From: Bordetella parapertussis
GTDB taxonomy: Bacteria > Pseudomonadota > Gammaproteobacteria > Burkholderiales > Burkholderiaceae_D
Direction: 5' to 3'
Length of the DNA stretch: 64,000 nucleotides
NCBI GenBank assembly: GCA_945866125.1
Contig: CAMBFZ010000004.1
Location: 1 to 64,000, forward strand
Position numbers and translations under genes: made by a program. The notes under the pieces were generated by a model. The model saw only the letters and a program-made list of their open reading frames with translations, was not told the DNA's origin and searched no databases. Positions 17,490 to 27,291 of the stretch are shown here, piece after piece. Position 1 is the first letter of the stretch. Each line of letters begins with the position of its first letter.

Positions 17490-18368
17490 TTATTTACGTG
17501 CCCCGCCCGGCGACTTGAAGTATTTGAGAAACTCCGAATTAGGATCGATCAGCAAGACATCGCTGCGGGTTTTGAAGCTCTCCCTATAGGCATCGAGGCT
17601 TCGGGAGAATTTGTAGAACTCGGCGTTTTGTCCAAAGGCCTTGGCATAAATACCGGCCGCCTTGGCATCGCCATCACCGCGTATGGACTCGGCCTCACGA
17701 TAGGCTTCCGCTAAAATAACGGTACGCTGCCGGTCGGCATCCGCGCGGATTTTTTCGGATTCTGCCGCACCGGTCGAGCGCAGTTCGTTGGCGACGCGCG
17801 ATCGTTCTGACTTCATGCGCTCGTAGACCGAATTGTTGATCTGTTCAACATAATCAACACGCTTCAAGCGCACGTCGATAATTTCGCCACCAATCTGACG
17901 GGCTTCTTCTGCAACTTTGGTACGGATCGCGTTCATGACCTTGCCGCGTTCGCCGGAAATAACTTCGCGCACAGTACGCTTGGTGATCTCATCGTTGAGC
18001 GCGGCTTTGATAATTTGTGCCATGCGGTCTTGCGCACGGCGCTCATCGCCACCAAAGCTGATGAAATACAGCCGCGGATCGACGATGCGCCATTTGACGA
18101 AGGCATCGACGAGGATGTTTTTCTTCTCGGCGGTGATAAAACGATCTGGCTCAGGCGTGTCGAGCGTGAGAATGCGCTTATCCAGAAAAATTACGTTTTG
18201 AAACGGGGGAGGTAATTTAAAATGCAGCCCCGGTTCTTTGATGACTTGCTTGACTTCACCGAGCGCAAAGACAATCGCAAATTGGCGCTGGTCCACCACA
18301 AACAAGGTGGAGGTCAAAATGGTCAGCGCAATCAGCGCTGCGATGACGGAAGATACGAGGCGGTTCAT
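17490..18368 (-). CDS. hflC: HflC, modulator of FtsH protease
   Basis: SPFH/band-7 protein that pairs with HflK in the periplasmic-facing complex around FtsH, limiting proteolysis of membrane proteins. One N-terminal membrane anchor (residues 6-25, VIAALIALTILTSTLFVVDQ), then the band-7 domain (QRQFAIVFALGEVKQVIKEP) and a helical stalk. The 292-aa length is normal. Its ATG overlaps the hflK stop as TAATG. Confidence 0.96.
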   Translation of the reverse strand: MNRLVSSVIAALIALTILTSTLFVVDQRQFAIVFALGEVKQVIKEPGLHFKLPPPFQNVIFLDKRILTLDTPEPDRFITAEKKNILVDAFVKWRIVDPRLYFISFGGDERRAQDRMAQIIKAALNDEITKRTVREVISGERGKVMNAIRTKVAEEARQIGGEIIDVRLKRVDYVEQINNSVYERMKSERSRVANELRSTGAAESEKIRADADRQRTVILAEAYREAESIRGDGDAKAAGIYAKAFGQNAEFYKFSRSLDAYRESFKTRSDVLLIDPNSEFLKYFKSPGGARK

Positions 18369-19654
18369 TAGCGAGTCTCCCGATCACGCGAACTGCGGCT
18401 GTCACGACTGCGCGAGTCCGTTGCACGGCTGCCTGCATCCGGCGAGGGCATCGCATCAATTGGTGCAGACGGAACAGGCAGGGTTTGTGTCGCGACCGAT
18501 TCGGCAGCGGTTTGAGCAATGAGTTTATCGAGCGGCAGGTAAATCATGCTGTTATTAGATTTGGTGTCGATCATGACCTTGGTGGTGCTGGTAAAAATCT
18601 GCTGCATGGCGTCGATGTACATGCGGTCACGTGTCACGCCAGGTGCTTTTTGATACTCAACTAAAATCTTGGAAAAGCGCGCAGCCTCACCCTGCGCATT
18701 GGCGACTACGCGCGATCGATAGCCTTCAGACTCTTGCATTAACCGAGACGCTGCACCGCGCGCTCTGGGCACAACATCATTGGCGTACGCCTGACCTTCG
18801 TTTTTCTGCCGCTCGCGATCCTGCCCCGCTTTAACTGCGTCGTCAAACGCAGCCTGCACTTGCTCTGGCGGTTGTACTCCCTGCATGGTGACGTTGATGA
18901 CCATAACGCCAATCAAGTAACGGTCCAGTATCTGCTGCATGAGTGCGCTGGTATCGAATGCGACCTTCTCGCGGCCTTCGTAGAGTACAAAGTCCATCTT
19001 GCTCTTGCCAACGATCTCTCGAATGGCCGTCTCGGCAACCTGCTTGACGGTTTCCTCTTGGTCGCGATTATTAAATACCCATTGCGACGCGTCTTTGAGC
19101 CGGTATTGGACCGCGAACTGGATATCAATGATGTTCTCATCATCCGTCAACATCAGCGACTCGCGCGCCATCTTGTTGCGCACGTTGCTACGGTAACCAA
19201 CCTCAACGGTTCGTACTTGAGAGAGGTTAACGACTTCATGCGCCTGAACCGGATAAGGCCAGCGCCAGTTGAAACCCGGCGGCGTGGAGTGACTGTATTT
19301 GCCGAAGCTGAGCACGACGCCAGTTTGACCCTCCTGCACAATAAAAAAGCCGCTGACCAGCCACAAAAATAAAATAACAACACCAATGACGCCAGCACCA
19401 ATCCCTGCGCCACGCGCACCGCCAGGCATGCCCAGGCCACCACCATCACCACCGTGACCGCCACCCTGCTTATTAAAAAGCCGATTAAGGCGCTGGTTAA
19501 AATCGCGCCAGAGCTGATCAAGATCCGGCGGGCCGTCAGCAGGCTTTTTACCATCCTGACGGGAACCTTGATCTTTATCATCCGAACCGTGCCCCCATCT
19601 CGGGTCGTTTAGGGAGAATTTCAGGCCGATTTTTTTGATTATTGATCCAAGCAT
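18368..19654 (-). CDS. hflK: HflK, modulator of FtsH protease
   Basis: Partner of HflC. A cytoplasmic Gly/Asp-rich N-terminus (HGGDGGGLGMPGGARG) precedes the single membrane segment (IGAGVIGVVILFLWLVSGFF, ~86-105), the band-7 domain and a long helical region. The last ~20 residues are Ser/Arg/Asp-rich (SRATDSRSRDSRSSRDRETR), as in many HflK proteins. Encoded 118 bases after hflX; the start used is the ATG at 19654, without a strong ribosome site. Confidence 0.95.
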   Translation of the reverse strand: MLGSIIKKIGLKFSLNDPRWGHGSDDKDQGSRQDGKKPADGPPDLDQLWRDFNQRLNRLFNKQGGGHGGDGGGLGMPGGARGAGIGAGVIGVVILFLWLVSGFFIVQEGQTGVVLSFGKYSHSTPPGFNWRWPYPVQAHEVVNLSQVRTVEVGYRSNVRNKMARESLMLTDDENIIDIQFAVQYRLKDASQWVFNNRDQEETVKQVAETAIREIVGKSKMDFVLYEGREKVAFDTSALMQQILDRYLIGVMVINVTMQGVQPPEQVQAAFDDAVKAGQDRERQKNEGQAYANDVVPRARGAASRLMQESEGYRSRVVANAQGEAARFSKILVEYQKAPGVTRDRMYIDAMQQIFTSTTKVMIDTKSNNSMIYLPLDKLIAQTAAESVATQTLPVPSAPIDAMPSPDAGSRATDSRSRDSRSSRDRETR

Positions 19655-19772
19655 TCTGTCGCGTTCCGGGCTAAAGGTCTTCTTTGTTAGGGAGAGGCTG
19701 CATCAGGTCATGTTGCTGCGCTACCTCCTCATGGAGAGAGGCTCACGCCATTCCGGTCTGAATCTGAAGATG

Positions 19773-20915
19773 CTAGTCGATTTCGTGATGGGCCACCGCG
19801 TCATCCTCATGATCCGAATCACGCGACTCGGAAAGATCGCCGGAACGACCATTGGCCTGCGCGTACTCAGCCATGGCATATCTCAGCAACTCCATCCCGT
19901 CGCCCGTCTGAGCACTTACAAAAACTCGTTGAATTTTATCATATTCATCACGTTCGACTGCCGGGGCCAACCCGCTCTGGTCGATCTTGTTCCAGACCAG
20001 AACCTGCGGAATATGATCCGCACCAATTTCGCGCAATACGGCATTGACTTGTTCGACCTGCTCAGCGCGCACGGTACTCGCCCCATCAACCACATGCAGC
20101 AGTAGATCGGCATGAATGGTTTCTTCAAGCGTAGCGCGAAAAGCTGCTACCAACTGCGTGGGCAATTCACGTATGAACCCTACCGTATCCGAGAGCACGA
20201 TATTGCCAGCCTGCCCCAAATGTACGCGCCGCGAGGTGGTGTCGAGCGTGGCGAAAAGCTGATCGGCAGCATAAACGCCCGCCTTGGTCAAATTATTGAA
20301 TAAGGTGGATTTGCCGGCATTGGTATAACCCACCAGCGACACCGAAAAGGTGTGGTTACGCTCGCGCGCACGGCGCTGCGTGTTGCGCTGTCGTTGGAGT
20401 TTTTCGAGTCGGGCTCGCAGTGCTTTGACCCGAACACCAATGAGGCGACGGTCGGTTTCCAACTGTGTCTCACCCGGACCTCGCAAGCCGATACCACCTT
20501 TTTGGCGCTCAAGATGGGTCCAGCCCCGAATCAGGCGAGTCGCAAGATGCTGTAATTGGGCAAGCTCAACCTGAACTTTACCTTCATGACTTTGCGCACG
20601 CTGCGCAAAAATATCAAGGATGAGGCTGGTGCGATCAATAACGCGCACTTGCAGGTGACGCTCAAGATTGCGCTGCTGCGCCGGCGATAGGGCGTGATTG
20701 AAAAGAACGAGATCAAGCTCTAGGTCTGCAATGACATCGCGGATTTCGTCGGCTTTGCCAGAGCCAACGAAGAGCGCCGAATCAGGACTGCTACGTTTGC
20801 AAGTGACGCTGGTAACGGCTTGAGCCCCGGCTGATTTTGACAATAGCGATAACTCCTCGAGACTAGCGAGAAAGTCACCCTTGCCAAAATCAACCCCGAC
20901 TAGTACCGCACGCAT
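19773..20915 (-). CDS. hflX: Ribosome-associated GTPase HflX
   Basis: GTPase that binds the 50S subunit and splits stalled 70S ribosomes after stress. An N-terminal HflX domain (LFVGSGKADEIRDVI; GPGETQLETDRRLI) and a coiled linker precede the G domain, with G1 VGYTNAGKST, G3 LSDTVGFIRELP and G4 VWNKID. The 380-aa length is normal. Encoded 36 bases after hfq. Confidence 0.95.
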   Translation of the reverse strand: MRAVLVGVDFGKGDFLASLEELSLLSKSAGAQAVTSVTCKRSSPDSALFVGSGKADEIRDVIADLELDLVLFNHALSPAQQRNLERHLQVRVIDRTSLILDIFAQRAQSHEGKVQVELAQLQHLATRLIRGWTHLERQKGGIGLRGPGETQLETDRRLIGVRVKALRARLEKLQRQRNTQRRARERNHTFSVSLVGYTNAGKSTLFNNLTKAGVYAADQLFATLDTTSRRVHLGQAGNIVLSDTVGFIRELPTQLVAAFRATLEETIHADLLLHVVDGASTVRAEQVEQVNAVLREIGADHIPQVLVWNKIDQSGLAPAVERDEYDKIQRVFVSAQTGDGMELLRYAMAEYAQANGRSGDLSESRDSDHEDDAVAHHEID

Positions 20916-20951
20916 AGGAAGGTGCCCGATCGGTTTGACCGATACAGGGCA

Positions 20952-21188
20952 TTACTCGGATTCAGGTTCAGTATTGAGGTTAACCGCGCGCGCAGGCACG
21001 ACGGTTGAGATCGCGTGCTTGTAAACCATCTGGGTCACGGTATTACGAAGCAGAACGACATATTGGTCGAAGGATTCCACATGCCCTTGTAGCTTGATAC
21101 CGTTGACAAGATAAATCGAGACGGGAACGTGCTCTTTTCTTAACGCGTTCAGGAATGGGTCTTGTAAGAGTTGCCCTTTATTGCTCAT
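20952..21188 (-). CDS. hfq: RNA chaperone Hfq
   Basis: Hexameric Sm-like protein that matches small RNAs to mRNAs. The 78-aa chain has proximal-face QDPFLNALRKEHVPVSIYLV, Sm1 LQGHVESFDQYVVLL and Sm2 YKHAIST. The short acidic C-terminus (NLNTEPESE) is typical of Betaproteobacteria. The ATG is preceded by GGAGCCTCC; hflX follows in the same direction. Confidence 0.98.
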   Translation of the reverse strand: MSNKGQLLQDPFLNALRKEHVPVSIYLVNGIKLQGHVESFDQYVVLLRNTVTQMVYKHAISTVVPARAVNLNTEPESE

Positions 21189-21269
21189 GGAGGCTCCGAA
21201 TTATGTTCAAGTGCGGCAGATGGAGGTGAAGCGGGGAAATTCAAGCGCTGCAAACAGCGGCTTGACATA

Positions 21270-21299
21270 AATGTAATCTATTTTCGCCTTTGCTGGCAA
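21270..21299 (-). promoter_or_regulatory. Candidate promoter of hfq-hflX
   Basis: On the minus strand TTGCCA (21299-21294), an 18-base spacer and TACATT (21275-21270). It lies 82 bases upstream of the hfq start. An imperfect CAAGC-GCTG/CAGC-GCTTG hairpin follows at about 21242-21264. Confidence 0.35.
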
Positions 21300-21321
21300 A
21301 CGCGGCGATGAGATTCTGACT

Positions 21322-22659
21322 TTATTCTTGACGTGTAAATGGATTCTTTCCTGATCGTAACTCTATTCGCAGCGGCGTGCCTACTAAAGAGAAGGTTTCC
21401 CGGAAGTGTTTCTCAAGGAAACGCTTGTAATTGGCATCAATGGCATCAAGCGCATTGCCATGAATGACGATTATCGGTGGATTCTGTCCACCCTGATGGG
21501 CGTAGCGCAACTTGGGACGTATCGATCCTTTTCGCCGAGGCTGCTGATGGTCGACCGCTTCTTCCAGGGCACGGGTGAGTTGCGGCGTGGGTAGCTTTAC
21601 CATCGCCGCTGCATACGCAGAATCAACCGATTTCATCATCAATGCGATGCCAGTCGATTTTAATGCCGAGACGTAGTGGAATTTTGCAAAAGACAAGAAA
21701 CTCAGCTTGCGGTCGATGTCACTCTTGATTTCATCCCGGCGATCCGAGGTCAGTCCGTCCCATTTATTGACGCCCACCACGAGCGCCCTACCGGACTCCA
21801 GAATAAAACCGGCGATATGCGCATCCTGCTCCGAGATATCCTGCTGCGCGTCGAGCAGCAACAGCACAACGTTAGCTTCGGAGATGGATTGCAAAGTTTT
21901 GACGACTGAAAATTTCTCGATGGCCTCGAACACCTTGCCACGTCGACGGATGCCAGCTGTGTCGATGAGTGTGTAATGTCGCCCATCGCGCTCAAACGGA
22001 ATTTCGATCGAGTCACGGGTGGTGCCCGGCATATCGAAGGCAATTACGCGCTCCTCACCCAGCAACGTATTGACCAAAGTGGATTTTCCGACATTAGGAC
22101 GACCGACAATTGCAATTTTGACGCCACGGACTTTAGACTCTTCTTCATCAACAACAGGCTTATCTGCCAGCGCAATATCGAGTGACTGATCAACCAGATC
22201 GGCCACGCCGTCGCCATGCGCTGCGGAGATCACATACGGATCTCCCATACCGAGCTCATAAAAATCTGCCGTCACGGAGCTGTATTTCATACCCTCCGAC
22301 TTGTTCACTACCAGCATGACGGAGCGGCCTGACTTACGGAGAAAATCCGTGATGGTTTTATCGTGGGGCGTGAGTCCCTGCCGACCATCGACGATAAAGA
22401 TGACGACATCAGCTTCCGCCACCGCCTGCTTGGTCTGCTTGGCCATCTCGTGCATGATGCCTTCTTTGGCAACCGGTTCAAAACCGCCGGTATCAATGAC
22501 GAGAAACGGCCGCTCTCCCACCCTGCCCTCACCGTAGTGACGGTCGCGAGTCAACCCCGGCAAGTCTGCCACGAGCGCATCACGCGATCGGGTCAACCGG
22601 TTAAATAAAGTGGATTTACCGACATTGGGTCGGCCTACTAATGCAATTACCGGCTTCAT
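21322..22659 (-). CDS. der: Ribosome biogenesis GTPase Der (EngA)
   Basis: Essential GTPase for 50S maturation. Two tandem G domains: the first with GRPNVGKSTLFNRLTRSRDA at residues 8-27, the second with AIVGRPNVGKSTLVNTLLGE near residue 185. Both are followed by D-x-x-G and NK-x-D motifs, and a C-terminal KH-like domain ends in FTRQE. The 445-aa product starts at the ATG at 22659. An upstream extension to 22935 lies in the bamB gene and encodes no conserved residues. Confidence 0.97.
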   Translation of the reverse strand: MKPVIALVGRPNVGKSTLFNRLTRSRDALVADLPGLTRDRHYGEGRVGERPFLVIDTGGFEPVAKEGIMHEMAKQTKQAVAEADVVIFIVDGRQGLTPHDKTITDFLRKSGRSVMLVVNKSEGMKYSSVTADFYELGMGDPYVISAAHGDGVADLVDQSLDIALADKPVVDEEESKVRGVKIAIVGRPNVGKSTLVNTLLGEERVIAFDMPGTTRDSIEIPFERDGRHYTLIDTAGIRRRGKVFEAIEKFSVVKTLQSISEANVVLLLLDAQQDISEQDAHIAGFILESGRALVVGVNKWDGLTSDRRDEIKSDIDRKLSFLSFAKFHYVSALKSTGIALMMKSVDSAYAAAMVKLPTPQLTRALEEAVDHQQPRRKGSIRPKLRYAHQGGQNPPIIVIHGNALDAIDANYKRFLEKHFRETFSLVGTPLRIELRSGKNPFTRQE

Positions 22660-22700
22660 TAAAAATTCCAAAGAGGAAGTGGGAGGCTTCCCAGGTGTGG

Positions 22701-23858
22701 CTAGTCTGCGGCCAACGCCAACAGTCGTCCCGAATCGGTTTGCACGATCAGACTGGAGCCTGTCACGATGGGTGTAGCCTTGATGGCACCGCCATCGGTG
22801 GCCACACGTGCAAGCATGGCGCCTTCTTCGCGTGACAGAAAATGCAGATAGCCCTGACGGTCGCCAACGACCACTGCACGGCCAAATGAGACCGGCGCCG
22901 ACAATCTTCGCCAGGCTAAGTTCGCGTTCCGCCATTGACTCGCACCAGTCTCGCGGGCAAACGCATGGACATTACCGCGCTCATCGGTAGCAAAGACATA
23001 GCGCTCATCCATACCAGGTCCGGCTTCAGCCGAAAGCTCACGTGCCCAACGTATCGTGCCAGTGGTGAGGTCACCGCATGCAACCCTGCCTTGGTAGGCG
23101 GCGGCGCAAACATCAGGCCCTGCCAGAACGGGGGTGCCGGCTACATCGGCGATACGTTCAAGCTCAGTCGCACCGCGCGGCTCGGCAATTACAGACTCCC
23201 AGCGTGGCGCGCCATTGGCAAGACTCAGCGCAAGCAAACGCCCTGCAGGCATCGCAATCAGTACGTCGTCACCAGCGATAACGATGCCTGCAGCCGTGCG
23301 CAAGGCAAGCGCCGGCGAAGGCCGCTGCAAGAACCAGCGTCGCACGCCAGACTCTGCATCATAGGCCGCGATACGGTTGTCCTGGCTGCGCACCACCACC
23401 GTGCCCCGACTGACTGCTGGTGCAGATAATATCTCACTCGATGCCTGAATTTTCCAGCGTCGCTTGCCATCGACAGCACTAAAAGACAGTAGAGTACCGT
23501 CCGTACCAGCGACGACAACGGCGCTACCATCGGTACCAACGCCAGCGGTCAAGGCGGTACCGGCGTTGATGCGCCATACAAATTTTCCGGAGCCAATATC
23601 AACGCAAGCGACGGTGCCTTCGGCACTCGCAACAAATAATTTATTGCCGAACAAGCTCGGCGTGAACATGTAATTGGCGGATTGGCCAATGTCGATCGAC
23701 CAGACCGTGCTGACCGCCATCGAAGTCTTGAAATTCACTAGTGGAGCAGGCTCGTTGCGCGCACTCTTGCTAGAAAATGGATTCATCGATGCGCAGCCAC
23801 CGAGCACAATCAAGGTGGACACAAGCGCGGTTCTCGCGATGGAACGTATGGTCATCAT
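22701..23858 (-). CDS. bamB: Outer membrane assembly lipoprotein BamB
   Basis: Scaffold lipoprotein of the BAM complex that inserts beta-barrel proteins. Lipoprotein signal with lipobox VLGGC near residue 22, then an eight-bladed PQQ-like propeller seen as repeated GTVACVDIGSGKFVWRIN-like and AYDAESGVRRWF-like units. The 385-aa length is normal. Two adjacent ATGs (23858, 23855) are both usable. It sits between yfgM and der, as in E. coli. Confidence 0.95.
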   Translation of the reverse strand: MMTIRSIARTALVSTLIVLGGCASMNPFSSKSARNEPAPLVNFKTSMAVSTVWSIDIGQSANYMFTPSLFGNKLFVASAEGTVACVDIGSGKFVWRINAGTALTAGVGTDGSAVVVAGTDGTLLSFSAVDGKRRWKIQASSEILSAPAVSRGTVVVRSQDNRIAAYDAESGVRRWFLQRPSPALALRTAAGIVIAGDDVLIAMPAGRLLALSLANGAPRWESVIAEPRGATELERIADVAGTPVLAGPDVCAAAYQGRVACGDLTTGTIRWARELSAEAGPGMDERYVFATDERGNVHAFARETGASQWRNANLAWRRLSAPVSFGRAVVVGDRQGYLHFLSREEGAMLARVATDGGAIKATPIVTGSSLIVQTDSGRLLALAAD

Positions 23859-23864
23859 TTTCCG

Positions 23865-24512
23865 TTAAGACGAGCTGGCATCGGCGCCGCCCAAGGCGTC
23901 GAATTTAAGCTGGATCATTTGTCGGGCTGGATTTTTGCTCTCGGTTTTGTCGAGCGCTTCTTTGTAGGCGGCGCGGCCCTCGGCCAGTTTATTTTGCGCG
24001 ACCAGCAAGTCACCACGTCTGTCTGCAGCGAGAGCAGCAAACTGCTCGGGAAACTCGGCGCTTAATACTTTGATACCTTCGTCATAAGCTTTTTCGTCCA
24101 GCAGCAAACCGGCAAGTCGAATCCGAGCGATTGCTTTGAATTCCTCACCACGACCGTTATCGACAATCCACTGCAGGTGCGCCTTGGCCGCTTTATTATC
24201 ATTGGCGTCGAAAGCAGCTTTGGCGGCCGACAGCGACCCCATCTGCGCATAGGCAGTTCCGCTAAATTTGTCTTTGATATCGGCCGCCGCGCGCGCGATT
24301 TTGGCGGCATCCTTGCCGTCGACTGCTTTGAGGATTTCTTCATAAAGCAGCGCCGCTTTCATCGATTGATCGCGCTGATAATATTTCCAGCCTGACCAAC
24401 CGGAAAAAGCAAGTAGCGCCGCGATGACGACCCACGAGACCAGATTGCCGTATTGTTTCCACCAGCCCTTAAGGGTCGCTAATTGTTCTTGCTCTTCGAG
24501 ATCGTATGCCAT
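23865..24512 (-). CDS. yfgM: YfgM-like tetratricopeptide membrane protein
   Basis: Ancillary SecYEG translocon protein family, linked to periplasmic chaperones. A short cytoplasmic N-terminus (YDLEEQEQLATLKGWWKQYG), one membrane segment (residues ~24-43, LVSWVVIAALLAFSGWSGW) and a periplasmic TPR region make up 215 aa. The hisS-yfgM-bamB-der order is conserved across proteobacteria and supports the call. Confidence 0.92.
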   Translation of the reverse strand: MAYDLEEQEQLATLKGWWKQYGNLVSWVVIAALLAFSGWSGWKYYQRDQSMKAALLYEEILKAVDGKDAAKIARAAADIKDKFSGTAYAQMGSLSAAKAAFDANDNKAAKAHLQWIVDNGRGEEFKAIARIRLAGLLLDEKAYDEGIKVLSAEFPEQFAALAADRRGDLLVAQNKLAEGRAAYKEALDKTESKNPARQMIQLKFDALGGADASSS

Positions 24513-24518
24513 GATTAT

Positions 24519-25874
24519 TTAGGGATGATAGTGAATATGGCCGGCATGGTCGCCGGCGTGGTCATCTTCGCCGACAATATGGTCGATCAGATGATCCACC
24601 ACTGTGTCGAGTGATACGCTGTGCTGATTGTGTTCGGTGTCGGTGTCGCGCAGGTGCTTGACGGTTGCTACGCCCTTGGCAATCTCATCTTCGCCCAGAA
24701 TGACTGCGAAATCCGCACCACTCGAATCGGCACGTTTCATTTGCGATTTGAAACTACCCGCACCGGCAGTCGATGCGCAATGTAGCACAACATCGAGTCC
24801 GGCATCGCGTAAACGCTCGCCAAGTACGAAAGCCTGCATCTGCGCTTGCGCGCCCTGATGCACCAGATAGACGTCGCATTGACGGGGTGTGAACTGCTCG
24901 CCGGACGCCTTCATCAACTCTAATAAACGCTCCACACCCATGGCGAAGCCCACCGCCGGCGTGGGCTTACCGCCAAAAATCTCAACCAAAGGATCGTAGC
25001 GACCGCCGCCGCACACAGTGCCCTGCGAGCCGAGCTGGTCAGTGATCCATTCAAATACAGTGCGATTGTAATAATCCATACCGCGTACCAAGCGCGGATT
25101 GATGGTGAACGGAATGCTGTTGTGACGCAGGATGGCCTGCACACCTTCAAAATGGGCAAGAGATTCGTCACCCAGATAATCAAGCAACTTCGGCGCGTTG
25201 TTTACCACTTCCTGCATGGCGGGGTTTTTGGTGTCGAGTATGCGCAGCGGATTAGTATGCAGCCGGCGCTGGGCGTCGGCATCCAGCACGTCCTGGTGCT
25301 GGCTAAAATAAGCAATCAGATCCGTTCGGTGGCGCTGACGCTCGGCAGCGTCGCCAATCGAATTGAGCTCAAGCCGGATATCGGAAAGCCCGAGATCGTC
25401 CCATAGTCGCTGGCACAGCATAATCAGTTCAGCATCAATATCGGGACCGGTAAAACCAATCGCCTCAGCACCGACCTGATGAAACTGCCGGTACCGACCA
25501 CGTTGCGGCCGTTCGTGCCGGAACATCGGGCCCGCATACCAAAGCCGTTTCGGGCCGTCATAGGTGAGGTTATGTTCGAGTGCTGCCCGCACCACACCAG
25601 CCGTACTCTCGGGTCGCAGGGTGAGTTCATCGCCGTTCATGCTATCGACGAAGGAGTACATTTCCTTTTCGACGATATCGGTCACAACGCCAAGCCCGCG
25701 CGAAAAGACCGCAGTAGGCTCAACAATAGGCGTGCGGATCTGCTGAAATCCGTAACTTTTTAATACCGTCTGCACGGTATTTTCAAACAACTCCCACAGC
25801 GGTGCATCGCCCGGCAGGATGTCGTTCATTCCCTTTACGCCCAGGATTTTTTCAGTTTTTTTAGCGTCTGACAT
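24519..25874 (-). CDS. hisS: Histidyl-tRNA synthetase
   Basis: Class II synthetase charging tRNA-His. Opens with KTEKILGVKGMNDILPGDAP; class II motif 2 region is YAGPMFRHERPQRGRYRQFH; His-specific loop is RLVRGMDYYNRTVFEW. The anticodon-binding domain ends near residue 433. The last ~18 residues form an odd histidine-rich tail (DDHAGDHAGHIHYHP) that is not part of the usual fold and could bind metal. Confidence 0.96.
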   Translation of the reverse strand: MSDAKKTEKILGVKGMNDILPGDAPLWELFENTVQTVLKSYGFQQIRTPIVEPTAVFSRGLGVVTDIVEKEMYSFVDSMNGDELTLRPESTAGVVRAALEHNLTYDGPKRLWYAGPMFRHERPQRGRYRQFHQVGAEAIGFTGPDIDAELIMLCQRLWDDLGLSDIRLELNSIGDAAERQRHRTDLIAYFSQHQDVLDADAQRRLHTNPLRILDTKNPAMQEVVNNAPKLLDYLGDESLAHFEGVQAILRHNSIPFTINPRLVRGMDYYNRTVFEWITDQLGSQGTVCGGGRYDPLVEIFGGKPTPAVGFAMGVERLLELMKASGEQFTPRQCDVYLVHQGAQAQMQAFVLGERLRDAGLDVVLHCASTAGAGSFKSQMKRADSSGADFAVILGEDEIAKGVATVKHLRDTDTEHNQHSVSLDTVVDHLIDHIVGEDDHAGDHAGHIHYHP

Positions 25875-25901
25875 GGTCTATTTTATGTGCCAGGACAGGG
25901 G

Positions 25902-27176
25902 TCACGAAACCGTGCCCGCTGCCGCGTAGCGATTTTTTACGTAATCCAGCACGATGGCCTGGAATTCTTCGGCGATGCGTTCGCCGCGCAAGGTCACCGT
26001 CTTTTGTCCGTCCACAAAAACGGGAGCGGCCGGTGACTCGCCCGTGCCTGGCAAACTAATGCCGATGTTGGCATGCTTGGATTCGCCCGGGCCGTTGACG
26101 ATGCAACCCATGACGGCCACATTCATCGCTTCAACACCCGGGTACTGATTTTTCCAGACCGGCATTTGCTCACGCAAATAGGTCTGAATTCGATCTGCCA
26201 ATTCTTGAAATACGGTCGAGGTCGTGCGGCCACATCCCGGGCAAGCAATGACCATCGGTGTAAACTTGCGCAAGCCCATCGTCTGCAAAATTTCTTGGGC
26301 AACGATGACTTCGCGGGTGCGATCCCCGCCAGGCTCAGGTGTGAGCGAAATACGAATGGTGTCGCCAATACCTTCCTGCAGCAACACTCCCAGTGCTGCG
26401 GTCGACGCCACGATGCCTTTGCTACCCATTCCGGCTTCGGTCAATCCAAGATGCAAAGGATAGTCGCCACGCCGCGCCAGTTCGCGGTACACCGCAATCA
26501 GGTCTTGTACGCCAGAGACTTTGCAGGAGAGGATAATTTTATCGCGCGCAAGACCCAGCTCTTCGGCCCGATGCGCATTCTCGATTGCTGAGACCACCAG
26601 CGCCTCATACATGACCGCCTGCGCACTCCAAGGTTCAATCCGGCTAGCGTTTTCATCCATGATGCGCGCCAGCAGAGACTGATCGAGGCTGCCCCAATTC
26701 ACCCCAATGCGCACTGGCTTGTCATACTTGCAGGCGATATCGATCATCTGGGCAAACTGCGTGTCGCGCTTGGCACCCTGGCCCACGTTACCGGGATTGA
26801 TGCGATATTTTGATAAGGTCTGGGCACATTCAGGATAATCGGTCAGCAGGGTATGACCGTTGTAATGAAAGTCGCCAATCAATGGCACGTCGATACCCAT
26901 TTTGTCGAGCTGCGCACGAATAGCCGGAACAGCCGCAGCCGCAGCGGGTGTGTCGACGGTGATTCGCACGAGTTCGGAACCGGCACGAGCGAGTTCTTTG
27001 ATTTGAATGGCCGTACCGATCGCATCGGCCGTATCGGTATTCGTCATGGACTGCACGACGATGGGTGCAGCGCCACCCAAGCGAACTTGATGGTCGCCAT
27101 GACGAATGCTGACGCTGCGCGTGACAATCCGGCCTCTCGAACCGGAGGAGATCGGGCAGGTGGCATCAGTAGTCAT
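25902..27176 (-). CDS. ispG: 4-hydroxy-3-methylbut-2-enyl diphosphate synthase
   Basis: Iron-sulfur enzyme of the MEP isoprenoid pathway, converting MEcPP to HMBPP. A TIM-barrel N-terminus (VQSMTNTDTADAIGTAIQIK) is followed by the [4Fe-4S] cysteines in VIACPGCGRTT and AVMGCIVNGPGESKHANIGI. The chosen start is ATG at 27176, with GAGG nine bases upstream; a GTG at 27188 is in frame but badly placed. The product is 424 aa. Confidence 0.95.
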   Translation of the reverse strand: MTTDATCPISSGSRGRIVTRSVSIRHGDHQVRLGGAAPIVVQSMTNTDTADAIGTAIQIKELARAGSELVRITVDTPAAAAAVPAIRAQLDKMGIDVPLIGDFHYNGHTLLTDYPECAQTLSKYRINPGNVGQGAKRDTQFAQMIDIACKYDKPVRIGVNWGSLDQSLLARIMDENASRIEPWSAQAVMYEALVVSAIENAHRAEELGLARDKIILSCKVSGVQDLIAVYRELARRGDYPLHLGLTEAGMGSKGIVASTAALGVLLQEGIGDTIRISLTPEPGGDRTREVIVAQEILQTMGLRKFTPMVIACPGCGRTTSTVFQELADRIQTYLREQMPVWKNQYPGVEAMNVAVMGCIVNGPGESKHANIGISLPGTGESPAAPVFVDGQKTVTLRGERIAEEFQAIVLDYVKNRYAAAGTVS

Positions 27177-27243
27177 GACGGGCCTCACTAAAAAAATTAA
27201 CGGGGTGCGTGTTTGCTGCTTGGTTGCTTCGTGCTTGTTACCC

Positions 27244-27270
27244 GTTTGCGGCTAGGCTTATACCGCAAAC
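27244..27270. repeat. Inverted repeat between rodZ and ispG
   Basis: GTTTGCGG (27244-27251) and CCGCAAAC (27263-27270) form a perfect 8-bp stem with an 11-base loop in the 115-base rodZ-ispG gap. No U-run follows on the minus strand, so it is more likely an mRNA structure than a terminator. Confidence 0.45.
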
Positions 27271-27291
27271 ACCATTGCGTTAATGCTAAAT

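Noticed and set aside
22660..22935. 92-residue N-terminal extension of Der
   Set aside because: Falls inside the bamB 3' region in another frame, is Arg/Cys-rich, and the conserved start is at 22659.
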